A DNA stretch of 64,000 bases from contig NZ_OY782507.1 in NCBI RefSeq assembly GCF_963677725.1, positions 4,028,501-4,092,500 on the forward strand. The letters run 5' to 3'. Within the stretch, counting starts at the first letter, position 1, and the number at the start of each line of letters is the position of its first letter. Origin of the DNA: an uncultured Cohaesibacter sp. (GTDB lineage: Bacteria; Pseudomonadota; Alphaproteobacteria; Rhizobiales; Cohaesibacteraceae). The notes under the pieces are model-generated. The model was not told the DNA's origin. It worked only from the letters and a program-made list of their open reading frames with translations, and made no database searches. Positions 8,829-17,867 of this stretch are shown here, in pieces. The position numbers and the translations under genes were made by a program.

Positions 8829-9896
8829 ATGCAGCATTCACGATTATGTCACGAGTCGTTGATAGAGGTTCAGGCTGCCCTTGCGGCAGATTCACAAGAT
8901 CTCGATCCGCACAAAGCTGCCGAGCGGGTGCATTTCATGAAGGCCACCATGCCGATGTTCGGGCTTCCTGTGCCCCGGCAGCGTTCTGTTTTGCGGCGGG
9001 GGTACAGCTTTTCTCACTTGCCTTTCGAAGAGCAACTGCCGATCTGGTCCTATATTTGGTCTGCGGCCTCCCATCACGAAACGAAAATGCAGGCAGCCTT
9101 CTTTGTTGAGAAGCCGCCCGCCGCAACGGATCTTGCCTGGCTCTGGGGTGAGGTGCGCGATTGGGTATCGAGTGTCAATTGCTGGGACCAGTCAGACTCC
9201 TTATCGAGCCTTTATGCCAAGATCAATGAGCGCCATCCGGAGCTGGTGGTGCCGGTTCTCAGACGCTGGAATGTGAGTGACAATCCATGGGAGCGGCGGC
9301 AGTCGCTGGTGGCTTTGCTTTGCTATTCGCGCTTTCGACGTCATTTCCCCGACCCCGCCTTGCTGTTCAACCTTGTCGAAACGATGTTGGCGGACAGCGA
9401 CTATTATGTGCAGAAGGGGCTTGGCTGGACATTGCGCGAAGCCTGGCATGTCTGGCCCGAGCCGGTTGTTGCTTTCCTTGATGCCCATATTGTGACCCTT
9501 GCACCCGCTGCATGGCAGGCTGCGACGGAAAAGCTGGATCCGGCGCTCAAGCAGAGGTTAAAGGCCAAGCGAATGGCTGGACGCAAAGGGCTGAAGGTGC
9601 CACGCACCTCAGCGGGCGCGGGCGATGGCTCCTTCGAGCCAGTGGGCGACATGCAACGTCTGCTGGTCTTCCATAAAGGGACCGATGATTTGCACTCCAA
9701 GCGGCAGTCCATCGTCTGTTTCCATGCCTGCAACATTGACACAAGGCAGGCCGAACAGTGTCCAGACCCGGTTGAAGATCGACGAGCCGGTCGAGGCAAG
9801 GCCCTGTGGGGCGGGCCCGAGAGCCGACAGGCTGATGAAGGCATCAAGATCCTCCAGATGTTCGGCAGCTTCTATGCGCGCCTCTTGAGCGCATAG
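8829..9896 (+). CDS. DNA alkylation repair protein (AlkD-like HEAT repeats)
   Basis: A 355-residue frame whose first about 260 residues belong to the DNA alkylation repair (AlkD/AlkC-like HEAT-repeat glycosylase) family: FMKATMPMFGLPVP, the WVSSVNCWDQSDSLSS segment and YYVQKGLGWTLREAW. Such proteins excise positively charged alkylated bases. From about residue 261 the frame runs antisense through the 3' end of the amidase gene for 288 bases, and that tail looks non-coding in character. The family normally ends near where the overlap begins, so the tail is probably a run-on after loss of the original stop. The ATG at 8829 is used because homology begins just after it; the ribosome binding site is weak. 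Confidence 0.78.
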   Translation: MQHSRLCHESLIEVQAALAADSQDLDPHKAAERVHFMKATMPMFGLPVPRQRSVLRRGYSFSHLPFEEQLPIWSYIWSAASHHETKMQAAFFVEKPPAATDLAWLWGEVRDWVSSVNCWDQSDSLSSLYAKINERHPELVVPVLRRWNVSDNPWERRQSLVALLCYSRFRRHFPDPALLFNLVETMLADSDYYVQKGLGWTLREAWHVWPEPVVAFLDAHIVTLAPAAWQAATEKLDPALKQRLKAKRMAGRKGLKVPRTSAGAGDGSFEPVGDMQRLLVFHKGTDDLHSKRQSIVCFHACNIDTRQAEQCPDPVEDRRAGRGKALWGGPESRQADEGIKILQMFGSFYARLLSA

Positions 9897-10895
9897 ATGT
9901 GCTTCGTCATAGTCGGCGGCGGTGATGGTTTTGGCAAAGTCGAGGGTCTGCTTCAAAACCGGACTTAGCAGATTGCCATGGGTGTCATATTCCCACGCCA
10001 AGGATTGACGCATTTCATAATCCTGGATGATTTGATGGGCGTGGAAGGCGGCGATGAAGGTTTCACTCGGCTCGATCTCAACCAGCTCTGCGCCAAGGGA
10101 ATGAAGATGCTCCAGAAGACCATCAAAGCGGGATTGATAGGCCGGGTCAGCCTCGGGCCAGCTGTGGCTGCGGACGATGCCGAGCTTTGGGGTGCGAAAA
10201 GGGGCTGTGGGCTGGATCGAGCAATTGCGGCCGGTTAGCGCCGACATGGCATAGGCAACATCGGCCACGTGGGCGGTGTAGAGGCCGACAGTATCAAGCG
10301 ACCAAGCTCCATCCTTCATACCCGGTTTGGGCAACAGACCCGCAGAGGGTTTGTAACCGGTGATGCCGCAAAAGGCGGCGGGGCGGATGATCGAGCCGCC
10401 GGTCTGACTGCCAATTGCCAGATGGGCCATGCCAGAGGCAACCGCTGCGGCCGAACCGGATGAGGAGCCTCCGGGTGTATGGTCAAGATTGTGCGGGTTG
10501 CGGGTCGGGCCGGGATGGAAAAACGCAAATTCGGTGGTAACGGTTTTGCCAAGCAAGGTGCCGCCGGCCCGTTTGGCCAGCATGACCATGCTGGCGTCGC
10601 GTGCCGGGTTGTGGTCGTGATAAATGGGAGAGCCGTGGGCGGTAGGCAGATCGGAGGTGTCGAAGATATCCTTTACTGCTACGCCAATGCCCCTCAGCGG
10701 GCCGGATGCTGAGACCTGATTGATGGCGCAGGCATTCAGGGCGCAAAAGGCTTTGAGATGCTCTTCGACCTGATTGATGCGATCAAGGCAGGCGGCAATG
10801 GAGGCGTCAGGAGACAGGCTACCCCGATCCATCTCCCGTAGCTGATCCAGCAAACTGACCGGACCGACCAGATCCGACTTTCCTCTTTTTCCCAC
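9609..10895 (-). CDS. Amidase signature family hydrolase
   Basis: A 428-residue amidase of the Ser-cisSer-Lys family, which hydrolyses carboxamides; the substrate cannot be told. The triad is visible with the family's exact spacing: K75 in GVAVKDIF, cis-Ser S144 in PGGSSSGSA and nucleophile S168 in SQTGGSIIRPA. The C-terminus GLPLGVQIIGPFMEDQ is typical, showing that the 3' end is genuine even though the AlkD-like frame runs over it in the opposite direction. No GatB or GatC gene lies nearby and the protein is short for GatA, so it is not the tRNA amidotransferase subunit. Confidence 0.88.
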   Translation of the reverse strand: MGKRGKSDLVGPVSLLDQLREMDRGSLSPDASIAACLDRINQVEEHLKAFCALNACAINQVSASGPLRGIGVAVKDIFDTSDLPTAHGSPIYHDHNPARDASMVMLAKRAGGTLLGKTVTTEFAFFHPGPTRNPHNLDHTPGGSSSGSAAAVASGMAHLAIGSQTGGSIIRPAAFCGITGYKPSAGLLPKPGMKDGAWSLDTVGLYTAHVADVAYAMSALTGRNCSIQPTAPFRTPKLGIVRSHSWPEADPAYQSRFDGLLEHLHSLGAELVEIEPSETFIAAFHAHQIIQDYEMRQSLAWEYDTHGNLLSPVLKQTLDFAKTITAADYDEAHLCAQEARIEAAEHLEDLDAFISLSALGPAPQGLASTGSSIFNRVWTLFGLPCVNVAGMETDDGLPLGVQIIGPFMEDQQTLHVAHWLEGAIARAR

Positions 10896-11073
10896 GATTG
10901 CTTTCCCTCCCTTAATCTTAACGCTTTCCTAGCGCGTTTCGAAAATAATCAGAATCATCCATTTGTTCAACGCGCCTGACTTCACGATTTGGGCGCATTT
11001 GCGTGGCCTTTTGGTATCGCAATGACCTCTAACAGGATGCGCCTTTCTTTGACTGGCTGCAAGCGGGAAGCCA

Positions 11074-11778
11074 ATGAGGATGACGGGAAATGAGTTGGCG
11101 AGATTGGTGGGTAAGGCCTTGTTCGGGCTGGTCGCGCTGACTGGCTGCAGCGCGGTCGCCGATCTTGAGCCGGTTGATCAGGGGGCTTTGCAGAAAGAAG
11201 CCATCCTGCCCGGGCTTGATGGTCTGGAAGGTCAATGCCCTGTGCTGGAAATGAGGCTGGTGTCGGGCCGTGCGATGCCTGCAATCATTGAACACAAGGT
11301 TTGTGGGCATCCCTATCCCTACAAGATTACCGGGCTTAATGGACCCAAACGGGTATCATTTAACACAGATGCGCAGATCAACTGCGTGATGGCGACGCAG
11401 CTGCAACGTTATTTTGCTGACAGTGTGCAGCCGACAGCTCAGGATGTGTTCGGACAGCCCGTCGTCGAGGTGCGGGTGGCTGCCACTTACGCCTGTCGAT
11501 CGCGCAACAACAAGCGCGGGGCAAAATTGTCCGAGCATGCCAAGATGAATGCCTTTGACATGAGCGCTTTGACCCTTGCGGATGGCACAATCGTGAGCGT
11601 CGAGCAAGATTGGCATTCAATGGGACGCAAGGGTCGGTTTCTCCGGGCAATCAACCGGTCGGCCTGCCGCTATTTCACCACCGTGATTGGCCCTTCGGGT
11701 GACAAATATCATCAAGATCACATTCATCTTGATCATGGGCGCCATGGCCGCAGGGGCACTTGGCGATTGTGCCAATAG
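11074..11778 (+). CDS. Extensin-like C-terminal domain lipoprotein
   Basis: A 234-residue protein of the extensin-like C-terminal family of Alphaproteobacteria, a metallopeptidase-like fold related to M15 peptidases. The N-terminus is a lipoprotein signal (ALFGLVALTGC, lipid cysteine near residue 25). The likely metal-site motifs are SEHAKMNAFDMS (about 151-162) and YHQDHIHLDHG (about 214-224). The conserved cysteine in TYACRSRNN is present. It probably acts on the cell wall in the periplasm, which is inference from the fold. The next genes include a J-domain protein and an N-acetylmuramoyl-L-alanine amidase on the same strand. Confidence 0.85.
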   Translation: MRMTGNELARLVGKALFGLVALTGCSAVADLEPVDQGALQKEAILPGLDGLEGQCPVLEMRLVSGRAMPAIIEHKVCGHPYPYKITGLNGPKRVSFNTDAQINCVMATQLQRYFADSVQPTAQDVFGQPVVEVRVAATYACRSRNNKRGAKLSEHAKMNAFDMSALTLADGTIVSVEQDWHSMGRKGRFLRAINRSACRYFTTVIGPSGDKYHQDHIHLDHGRHGRRGTWRLCQ

Positions 11779-11941
11779 AAGGCCGATGGACCATGAGAAT
11801 TGCGGCCTTGACGCTTAGGGGCAGCGCATGTGCGTTATGGTGCTTTCTTCCTCGCAATTGTGAACCAAGTCGCCTATGGTCTGGATTCAGGGCTTTGCCC
11901 GCACAGGACGGATGCGAGCGGGGGGAAGATCAGGAACTGCA

Positions 11942-12652
11942 ATGAGTATCTGGAGCCAGATTGGCACTCTTATTGAAGGGCTCCGCCAGAGCGAAACTTT
12001 ATCGGCTTTCGTTGACAAGGTGGCAGCGACGGTGCGCGGTATGGGCACCGGGGCTGATCGCAAGCAGCTGACCTTTACGGTTGCGATGATCGCGCTGTCA
12101 GCCAAAATGGCCAAGGCGGATGGTGTCGTAACCCATGACGAGATTGTCGTCTTTCATCAAATGTTTGAAATTCCCGAAGGGGAAGAGCGCAATGTGACGC
12201 GATTGTTCAACCTCGCCAAGAAGGATGTGGCGGGGTATGATTCCTACGCACGGCAAATTGCCGACCTGTTCGAAGATGAGCGGGATGTGCTCGAAGACAT
12301 TATCGACGGTCTGTTCATGATCGCGGCGGCTGACGGGGTGATGCATGCGCGCGAGATGCTCTATCTGGAGCATGTGGCCGAGATTTTCGGGCTGCCGGAG
12401 CGCACGTTCGAACGCATCAAGATGGGCCATGTGCAGGCCGATCAACAGGACCCCTATACCATATTGGAAGCCAACCGCGCCATGACGGATCAGGAGATCA
12501 AGTCCCATTATCGCAAGCTGGTGAAGGAAAATCACCCTGACCGGCTGATCGCGCGCGGCGTGCCGGAGGAATTCGTGCGCATCTCAACGGACAAGTTGGC
12601 GGCAATCAATCTGGCATGGTCGCAGGTTCAACTGGAACGTGGCTTGCGCTAG
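11942..12652 (+). CDS. TerB and J-domain protein (DjlA-like)
   Basis: A 236-residue co-chaperone. Residues about 40-160 form a TerB (tellurite resistance B-like) helical domain with its repeated acidic MAKADGVVTHDE and IAAADGVMHARE motifs. Residues about 170-236 are a C-terminal J domain with the HPD tripeptide at 198-200, which stimulates DnaK ATPase. The order TerB then J matches DjlA, but the N-terminal transmembrane segment of enterobacterial DjlA is missing, as is usual in Alphaproteobacteria. I chose the ATG at 11942, where homology begins; an open extension upstream to 11876 lacks family similarity. It lies 58 bases before the amiD-like gene. Confidence 0.9.
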   Translation: MSIWSQIGTLIEGLRQSETLSAFVDKVAATVRGMGTGADRKQLTFTVAMIALSAKMAKADGVVTHDEIVVFHQMFEIPEGEERNVTRLFNLAKKDVAGYDSYARQIADLFEDERDVLEDIIDGLFMIAAADGVMHAREMLYLEHVAEIFGLPERTFERIKMGHVQADQQDPYTILEANRAMTDQEIKSHYRKLVKENHPDRLIARGVPEEFVRISTDKLAAINLAWSQVQLERGLR

Positions 12653-12710
12653 TCCGGTCTTGCGTTCCGCAAAGACTGGCCCCCAAAATACACTTTGAAG
12701 ACAAGGCAGA

Positions 12711-13469
12711 ATGGAGACGTCAATGCTGTCTGAGATCCAGACCCAATGCGCATGCAGTTTGAAATCATCCCCCAATTTTGGAGAGCGGAAAAATGGCAGC
12801 AAGATCGATATGATCCTGCTGCATTATACCGGCATGGAGGATGACGATCAGGCGCTTGATTGGCTGTGCAATGAAAAAAGCGAAGTGTCGTCCCACTATT
12901 ATATCGATCGCTGCGGGGCAATTCAGCAATTGGTGGCCGAAGAGTGTCGTGCATGGCATGCGGGCGAGGCTTTCTGGAAGGGTGAGAAAGACATCAACAG
13001 TTGTTCAATCGGCATCGAGATTGCCAATGCCGGGCATGAGGATTTCCCTGAAGATCAGATCAAGGCCGTGATCGCGCTGTGTCAGGATTTGATGGCGCGT
13101 CATGATATTCCGTCCTATCGGGTGCTGGGCCATTCCGATGTCGCACCGGGACGCAAGATTGATCCGGGTGTGAAATTTCCATGGCAAAAGCTGGCTGATG
13201 CTGGCGTCGGTCCCATGCCTGAGCCTGACAAGGTGGAAGGCGGGCGGACGTTCCAGCGCGGCGATGAAGGCCAACCGATACAGGCGTTGCAATCGATGCT
13301 GGCTGTTTATGGCTATCGTGTCGATAGGACCGGGGTTTTTGATGCGGCAACCGAAACCGTGGTCAAGGCCTTTCAGGCGCATTTCCGGCCCGAGAGGGTG
13401 GATGGTGTTGCCGACAGCGCGACAATCGCCGCCCTCTATAAGCTCAACATGATGTTGCCCAAGCTTTAG
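12711..13469 (+). CDS. N-acetylmuramoyl-L-alanine amidase (AmiD/Amidase_2 type) with peptidoglycan-binding domain
   Basis: A 252-residue zinc amidase that cuts the bond between MurNAc and L-alanine. Residues about 30-165 are the Amidase_2 fold with zinc-site motifs MILLHYTG (H38) and VLGHSDVAPGRKIDPG; WHAGEAFWKG and SIGIEIAN are also typical. Residues about 182-245 are a PG_binding_1 domain (QRGDEGQPIQALQSML...GVADSATIAAL). No signal peptide is visible, so it may act in the cytosol on recycled muropeptides, or be exported by another route. The gene ends inside a hairpin shared with the convergent neighbour. Confidence 0.92.
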   Translation: METSMLSEIQTQCACSLKSSPNFGERKNGSKIDMILLHYTGMEDDDQALDWLCNEKSEVSSHYYIDRCGAIQQLVAEECRAWHAGEAFWKGEKDINSCSIGIEIANAGHEDFPEDQIKAVIALCQDLMARHDIPSYRVLGHSDVAPGRKIDPGVKFPWQKLADAGVGPMPEPDKVEGGRTFQRGDEGQPIQALQSMLAVYGYRVDRTGVFDAATETVVKAFQAHFRPERVDGVADSATIAALYKLNMMLPKL

Positions 13470-13490
13470 GCCCGCTTGATGGCGGGCCTA
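13467..13490. terminator. Bidirectional hairpin between convergent genes
   Basis: TAGGCCCGC pairs perfectly with GCGGGCCTA around a six-base loop. The left arm contains the TAG stop of the amidase gene. T runs are short on both sides, so termination strength is uncertain. Confidence 0.65.
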
Positions 13491-13500
13491 TTGCCTTGGT

Positions 13501-13929
13501 TCAAAGATCGAGCACCATATGGGGCCGACCGTCGGAGGTCTTTTCCCGTGTCATGCCATCGGGGCCAATCACCTGTGTTGTGCGCTGGCGGAAATTGGAC
13601 CAGCTTTCAAAGGTTACAACATCGACCGGCTTATCAAATTTGAAGGTGAGCCGGAACCAGCCATCGCCAATGCGGGTCACACTGATGATCTCGGCTTGAA
13701 ACGGCTGGGTGAGATAATGACCGGAGACACGATCTCCGGTCTGCCAATCCCTTTTGGGTCGGTTTCCATAATCGGCAAAAAGGCTGTTCCAATCCCGAAA
13801 GCCATATTGCTGGGCAATCAGTTCCAGAGATTTTGAGTGGGACATTTCCACCCCGTCGCTGGCCAATTTGCTTCGCAGCATTTTGGCCTGTTTCTTGGCA
13901 GCTTCTATGCTGGCAGGTTTGTTTGTCAT
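13501..13929 (-). CDS. Glyoxalase-related small protein
   Basis: A 142-residue protein. The N-terminal 50 residues (AKKQAKMLRSKLASDG...MSHSKSLELIAQQYGFRDWNSL) match the small helical domain often attached to glyoxalase-superfamily proteins. The rest (about 60-142) is beta-rich with a GHYLTQPFQAEIISV segment; I cannot name its function. The ATG at 13929 overlaps the stop of the MATE gene as ATGA, so the two are translationally coupled. An in-frame upstream ATG would extend it by 12 residues into the MATE gene and is less likely. Confidence 0.72.
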   Translation of the reverse strand: MTNKPASIEAAKKQAKMLRSKLASDGVEMSHSKSLELIAQQYGFRDWNSLFADYGNRPKRDWQTGDRVSGHYLTQPFQAEIISVTRIGDGWFRLTFKFDKPVDVVTFESWSNFRQRTTQVIGPDGMTREKTSDGRPHMVLDL

Positions 13930-15335
13930 GATTGCACCTTTGTTGGGGCTGCGAAGAGACCCCATTGATATCCGGTTTTCTGCGCCATCTGACGGAGCAG
14001 CGGGAGTGTGATTGCCACCATCAGGACATCAGCAATCGGGCTGGCAAACCAGATGCCAACTTCTCCGGTCAGAAAAGGCAGGATGAAGATCAGTGGCAGC
14101 ATGAAGCAGTAGGTTTTCGACAGGCTGAGGATTGCCGAACGAGGGACATCGCCAATGGCTTGAAAATAGGTCGCGATGATGAAAATCGGCCCGGCGGTGA
14201 ACATCAGCAAGGTTGTCTTGGGCAGGATGCGTTGCACCTCCCCGATCACCGCAGAATCCGTGACAAACAGGCTGCCAAGCCAGTCCGGGGCCAGCATGAA
14301 GAGGGCTTGGGCCAGCAGGCTATAGGTCAGTGCCGCCCCTAGCGCGATGCGCAAGGTCTTGTCTGAACGGAGCCAAAGGGCTGCGCCATAATTGCTGCCA
14401 AGGATAGACTGCATCGCTTGACCCAAGCCAAGCAGGGGCAAAAAGTAAAATGTCATCATCCGGGTGATGATGCCATAGGCCGAGATGGTTGCGCCATACT
14501 GGCTGCTGCCGACCCATTGCAGGGCGGTGATGGTGGCAGTGGCGATGATTGACATGCCAACGAAGCCAAGGCTTTGTGGGGCACCAAGGGCCAGAATTGG
14601 CCGCCAGCCGGTGGTCAGAGAATGACGCATCAGGTTGAGCGGTTTAAACGTGCTTGGTCCCCAATGACGAAAGCCGATAATGATGGTGAAAGCCAGCAAT
14701 TGCGCAGCAATGGTGCCATAGGCCGATCCGGCAATGCCAAGGCCGAGCCAAATGATGAAAAGGGCATTGAAACCGATATTGGCCAGCGAGACCAACAGGC
14801 TCATGGCCGCCATGATGGGGGCAAAGCCTTCGTTGCGCAACGTGTCGACATGGAGTGAGAGCACCATGACCAAGGGCGAGGCAAAGACCATCAGCCGCAG
14901 ATAAATTGTGGCCAGATCCGCCAAGTCCTTGGATCCATTGGCCGCAGCAAGGGTGATGTCCTTGCCAAAGGTCAGATAACCAAGAATGAAGAGGGCGCCA
15001 ACCAGCAGGGCCAAACCATGGGCACCGCTGAAATGGGCGCGCGCCTCATCGATCTGACCGGCACCCAACTGACGGGCAAGGATGCTCGCCAAGCCGTTTG
15101 AGACCAGTGTCGACAGGGCGACCATCAGCATATAGATCGGGAAAATGAGGGTGACCGCCGCCAAGGCTTCGGGGCCAACATAAAGACCCAGAAAGATTGC
15201 GTCGGCGACCGCCAGCAATCCATTCATGCTCATCACAAAAATGATGGGCAGGGCGGTGCGGGCGAAATGCACACCAAGGGCGCCGCTTAGAAACGGGCTA
15301 TGCGTGTGTGATTGGGAAGAGGTGTCTGATGACAT
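13926..15335 (-). CDS. MATE family multidrug/Na+ antiporter
   Basis: A 469-residue membrane transporter of the MATE family, which exports drugs or metabolites using a Na+ or H+ gradient. About twelve hydrophobic segments are visible in two repeats; the first (LPIIFVMSMNGLLAVADAIFLG) and the loop LVSNGLASILARQLGAG are characteristic of MATE half-domains. The start has AGGAGGCCGAG just before the ATG, a strong ribosome binding site. It overlaps the next gene by four bases. A stable hairpin lies in its 205-base leader. The substrate is unknown. Confidence 0.92.
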   Translation of the reverse strand: MSSDTSSQSHTHSPFLSGALGVHFARTALPIIFVMSMNGLLAVADAIFLGLYVGPEALAAVTLIFPIYMLMVALSTLVSNGLASILARQLGAGQIDEARAHFSGAHGLALLVGALFILGYLTFGKDITLAAANGSKDLADLATIYLRLMVFASPLVMVLSLHVDTLRNEGFAPIMAAMSLLVSLANIGFNALFIIWLGLGIAGSAYGTIAAQLLAFTIIIGFRHWGPSTFKPLNLMRHSLTTGWRPILALGAPQSLGFVGMSIIATATITALQWVGSSQYGATISAYGIITRMMTFYFLPLLGLGQAMQSILGSNYGAALWLRSDKTLRIALGAALTYSLLAQALFMLAPDWLGSLFVTDSAVIGEVQRILPKTTLLMFTAGPIFIIATYFQAIGDVPRSAILSLSKTYCFMLPLIFILPFLTGEVGIWFASPIADVLMVAITLPLLRQMAQKTGYQWGLFAAPTKVQS

Positions 15336-15480
15336 CTCGGCCTCCTAACAAAACGCATTTCCATAAATGGATGGGGCTCGCATTGCCACCCGCATGAAAT
15401 GCATGTGGGGCAGAGATGATCGATCTTTCGTCAGGACTTCACCATGGGCTGTCGCCTTGCGAGCGGCAGGTGCCTGCAAC

Positions 15481-15508
15481 CTGCGGGCGGATATAAACCC
15501 GCCCACAG
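15481..15508 (-). promoter_or_regulatory. Hairpin between the PNPOx-like gene and the MATE gene
   Basis: A 10-bp stem (CTGCGGGCGG with CCGCCCACAG, one G-U pair in RNA) around an eight-base loop. It lies 33 bases after the PNPOx-like stop and about 145 bases before the MATE start. It could end the first transcript or be part of a 5' leader. There is no T run; no known riboswitch class is recognised. Confidence 0.45.
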
Positions 15509-15540
15509 GCCTTGTCAAGCTTGGAACGATCGTAAGGCTG

Positions 15541-16209
15541 CTAGCGACGACCGACCAGCTTCTTGACGCTGCATGAGACTGGAACGCCGTCTTTCAGGCG
15601 TGTGTCTGCAATGGGTGGACCGAAGCTGGTGGCAATCGGTACGATGCCTGCCCAGACGTCGAGATCATAATCTTCTTCATCATCCACCGGCATGCCAGCG
15701 CGGCATTTGGCGGCGGCTGTTTCAATCTCGACCGCAATCACGGTTGTGGCATCGAGTTCCTTGTCGATGGTATCGCGGCTTTCATCCCAGCGACCCGCTG
15801 CTATATGGTCGGTGACCGCGACCAGAGCGTCATATTTCTCGGTCGGATCCTCTACAAGACGGCCTATGCCATGGATATTGGCCGAACGGTAATTCATCGT
15901 ATGATGGAAGGCAGAGCGGGCCAGGACAAAGCCATCAACAAGCGTGACATTGACGCAGATGGGCAGGCCCTTTTTGAGGGCCTTGAACATGCGTGCGCCC
16001 TTGGCCCCGTGGATGTAAAGCTGATCGCCAATGCGGCCATAGGCCATGGGCAGCACAAAGGGCTGGTCGTCGAGGGAGAAGGCCACATGGGCGATGAGGC
16101 CATCGTCGAGGATGGCGTGAATGGTCTCGCGGTCATAGTTGGCGCGTTTGGATACCCGCACTTTGTTGGTCGGGGTGATGGGAACCTGTGGATGTGTCTC
16201 GATGCTCAT
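15541..16209 (-). CDS. Pyridoxamine 5'-phosphate oxidase-like FMN-binding protein
   Basis: A 222-residue protein of the PNPOx-like split-barrel (nitroimidazole-resistance type) family that binds FMN or a related flavin. Seen: ILDDGLIAHVAFSLDDQPFVLPMAYG, LYIHGAKGARMFKAL and RSAFHHTMNYRSANIHG, all typical of this group. The substrate is not known. I chose the ATG at 16209 because homology begins there. It is divergent from the MocR-type regulator (125 bases between), an arrangement common for this family, so MocR probably controls it. Confidence 0.87.
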   Translation of the reverse strand: MSIETHPQVPITPTNKVRVSKRANYDRETIHAILDDGLIAHVAFSLDDQPFVLPMAYGRIGDQLYIHGAKGARMFKALKKGLPICVNVTLVDGFVLARSAFHHTMNYRSANIHGIGRLVEDPTEKYDALVAVTDHIAAGRWDESRDTIDKELDATTVIAVEIETAAAKCRAGMPVDDEEDYDLDVWAGIVPIATSFGPPIADTRLKDGVPVSCSVKKLVGRR

Positions 16210-16334
16210 TTTCTTGCTCTTGTCTTGACGCCTTTGCGGGCATGAATACCGTCCCATTTTGGGGTCTTGCTTGATCCAAACAGTCTTTTGGTTCTAAATA
16301 AAGGTCCAAAAACTCCAATTTATGAGAACCAAAG

Positions 16335-17835
16335 ATGCTTGCAACCCGGATAAAGCTTGATCGAACAGAGGCCAGAGGCCTTGTGCCGCAATTGTTCGAA
16401 CAGATCAGGGGGCTGATTGAAGAAGGGGCTCTATCGGCGGGCAACCGTCTGCCGACCAGTCGTCACTTGGCGGCGCAATTGGGAGTGGGGCGGAACAGCG
16501 TGCTGTCTGCCTATGACTTGCTGGAAGCGGAAGGCTATTTGCATGCGCAAGGGCGGCGCGGCACCTTTGTCAGCGAAGCATCGCGCGGCTTTGCGCCTGT
16601 GCAGGACAAAAAGGACCATCAGGGTCAAAGCTCCGGCGCGCAAAACTGGCCCCTGTCGCAAAGCGCGCAGGCAATGATTGCCATCGGGCGGCGGGATGGG
16701 CCAACGCCTCACACTTTCCAACCGGGACTGCCGGATGTGCGCTGCTTCCCTCATGATTTGTGGGGGCGCTGCCTGAGGCGTGCGGCACGGCGTATGCATC
16801 AAAATCCGATGATGGGGGGGCTATGCGCATTATCACGGCTTGCCGGACTTGCGCGAGGCGCTGATTGATCATGTGGCGGTGAGCCGCGGAGTATCGGCCA
16901 GTGCGGATCAGGTGATAGTCTTTTCCTCGGCGCAGGCGGCGCTAGATCTGGTTGCGCGCCTGTTGCTTGATCCCGGTGATGTGGCTTTGCATGAGGCGCC
17001 GGGCTATGCAGGAATGCTGGCAGTCTTGCGCGGGGTCCATGCGGATATAAGGCCGATGGATGTGCAGGCAGGGGATATGTTCCAGCGGCTGGAGGCTCTG
17101 GTGGCGGATGGGGTAACGCCAAAGCTCATATATGTCAGCCCGTCGCATCAGTTCCCCACGGGGCGGGTGATGTCGCTAGAGGATCGTCTGGCGCTTTTGG
17201 GCTTTGCCGCCAAACATCGGGCCTTGGTGCTGGAGGATGACTATGACAGCGAGTTTCATTTCTCCAACGCGCCGCTTTCCTGTTTGCAGGGTTTGGGGCG
17301 GGACGATCAGGTGCTCTATATGGGGACCATGGCAAAATCCCTGATGCCTTCTTTGCGGCTTGCCTATCTGGTTGTGCCGACCCCTCTGGTTGAGCCGGTC
17401 AAGCGGATGCAGCGCAATATGGGCGCGGTGCCTGCATTGACGGTGCAATGGGCGTTGGCAGATTTTTTATCGAGCGGCCGTTTTCGCAGTTATGTGCGCG
17501 ATATGAGCAAGGTTTATCAGGCACGACGGGATTGTCTGGCCGCAGCGCTGGCCACGCAATGTGGCGGCTTGCTGGTGCCGGATGTGCCTGATGGTGGCAT
17601 CCAGATGCCTGCCTATCTGGCGCCGCGGCTGGTGGAAGCCGGGGTGCGGGATCAGGCACTTGTGGCGGATCTGGCTCAATGCGGGATTGAATGCACAGCT
17701 TTGTCCTCGCTTTACTGGCCTGATCAATCTGCAGGGCGTCAGGGACTGCTGTTTGGTTATGCGGCGTCGAATGAGGACGAAATTGTTAACGGTGTCGGGG
17801 CCGTTGCTCACTGTCTCAAACGGATCGCCCCTTGA
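16335..17835 (+). pseudogene. MocR-type regulator (GntR helix-turn-helix plus aminotransferase), frameshifted
   Basis: Residues of the first frame (16335-16868) give a GntR winged helix (LFEQIRGLIEEGAL, RLPTSRHLAAQLGVGRNSV) and the start of a class I aminotransferase domain. The second frame (from about 16821 to 17835) continues it: YAHYHGLPDLREALIDH, YVSPSHQFPTGRVM, the PLP lysine segment YMGTMAKSLMPSLRLAYLV. The two join if one G is removed from a run of seven G at 16814-16820; the repaired protein would be 499 residues, the normal MocR length. As read, the gene makes only a DNA-binding fragment of 177 residues. It may be a real inactivation, a slippage site or a sequencing error in the homopolymer. 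Likely target: the divergent PNPOx-like gene. Confidence 0.85.
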
Positions 17836-17867
17836 CCCGCAGAGCAATAGGGCTTAGGTCCGAAGCA

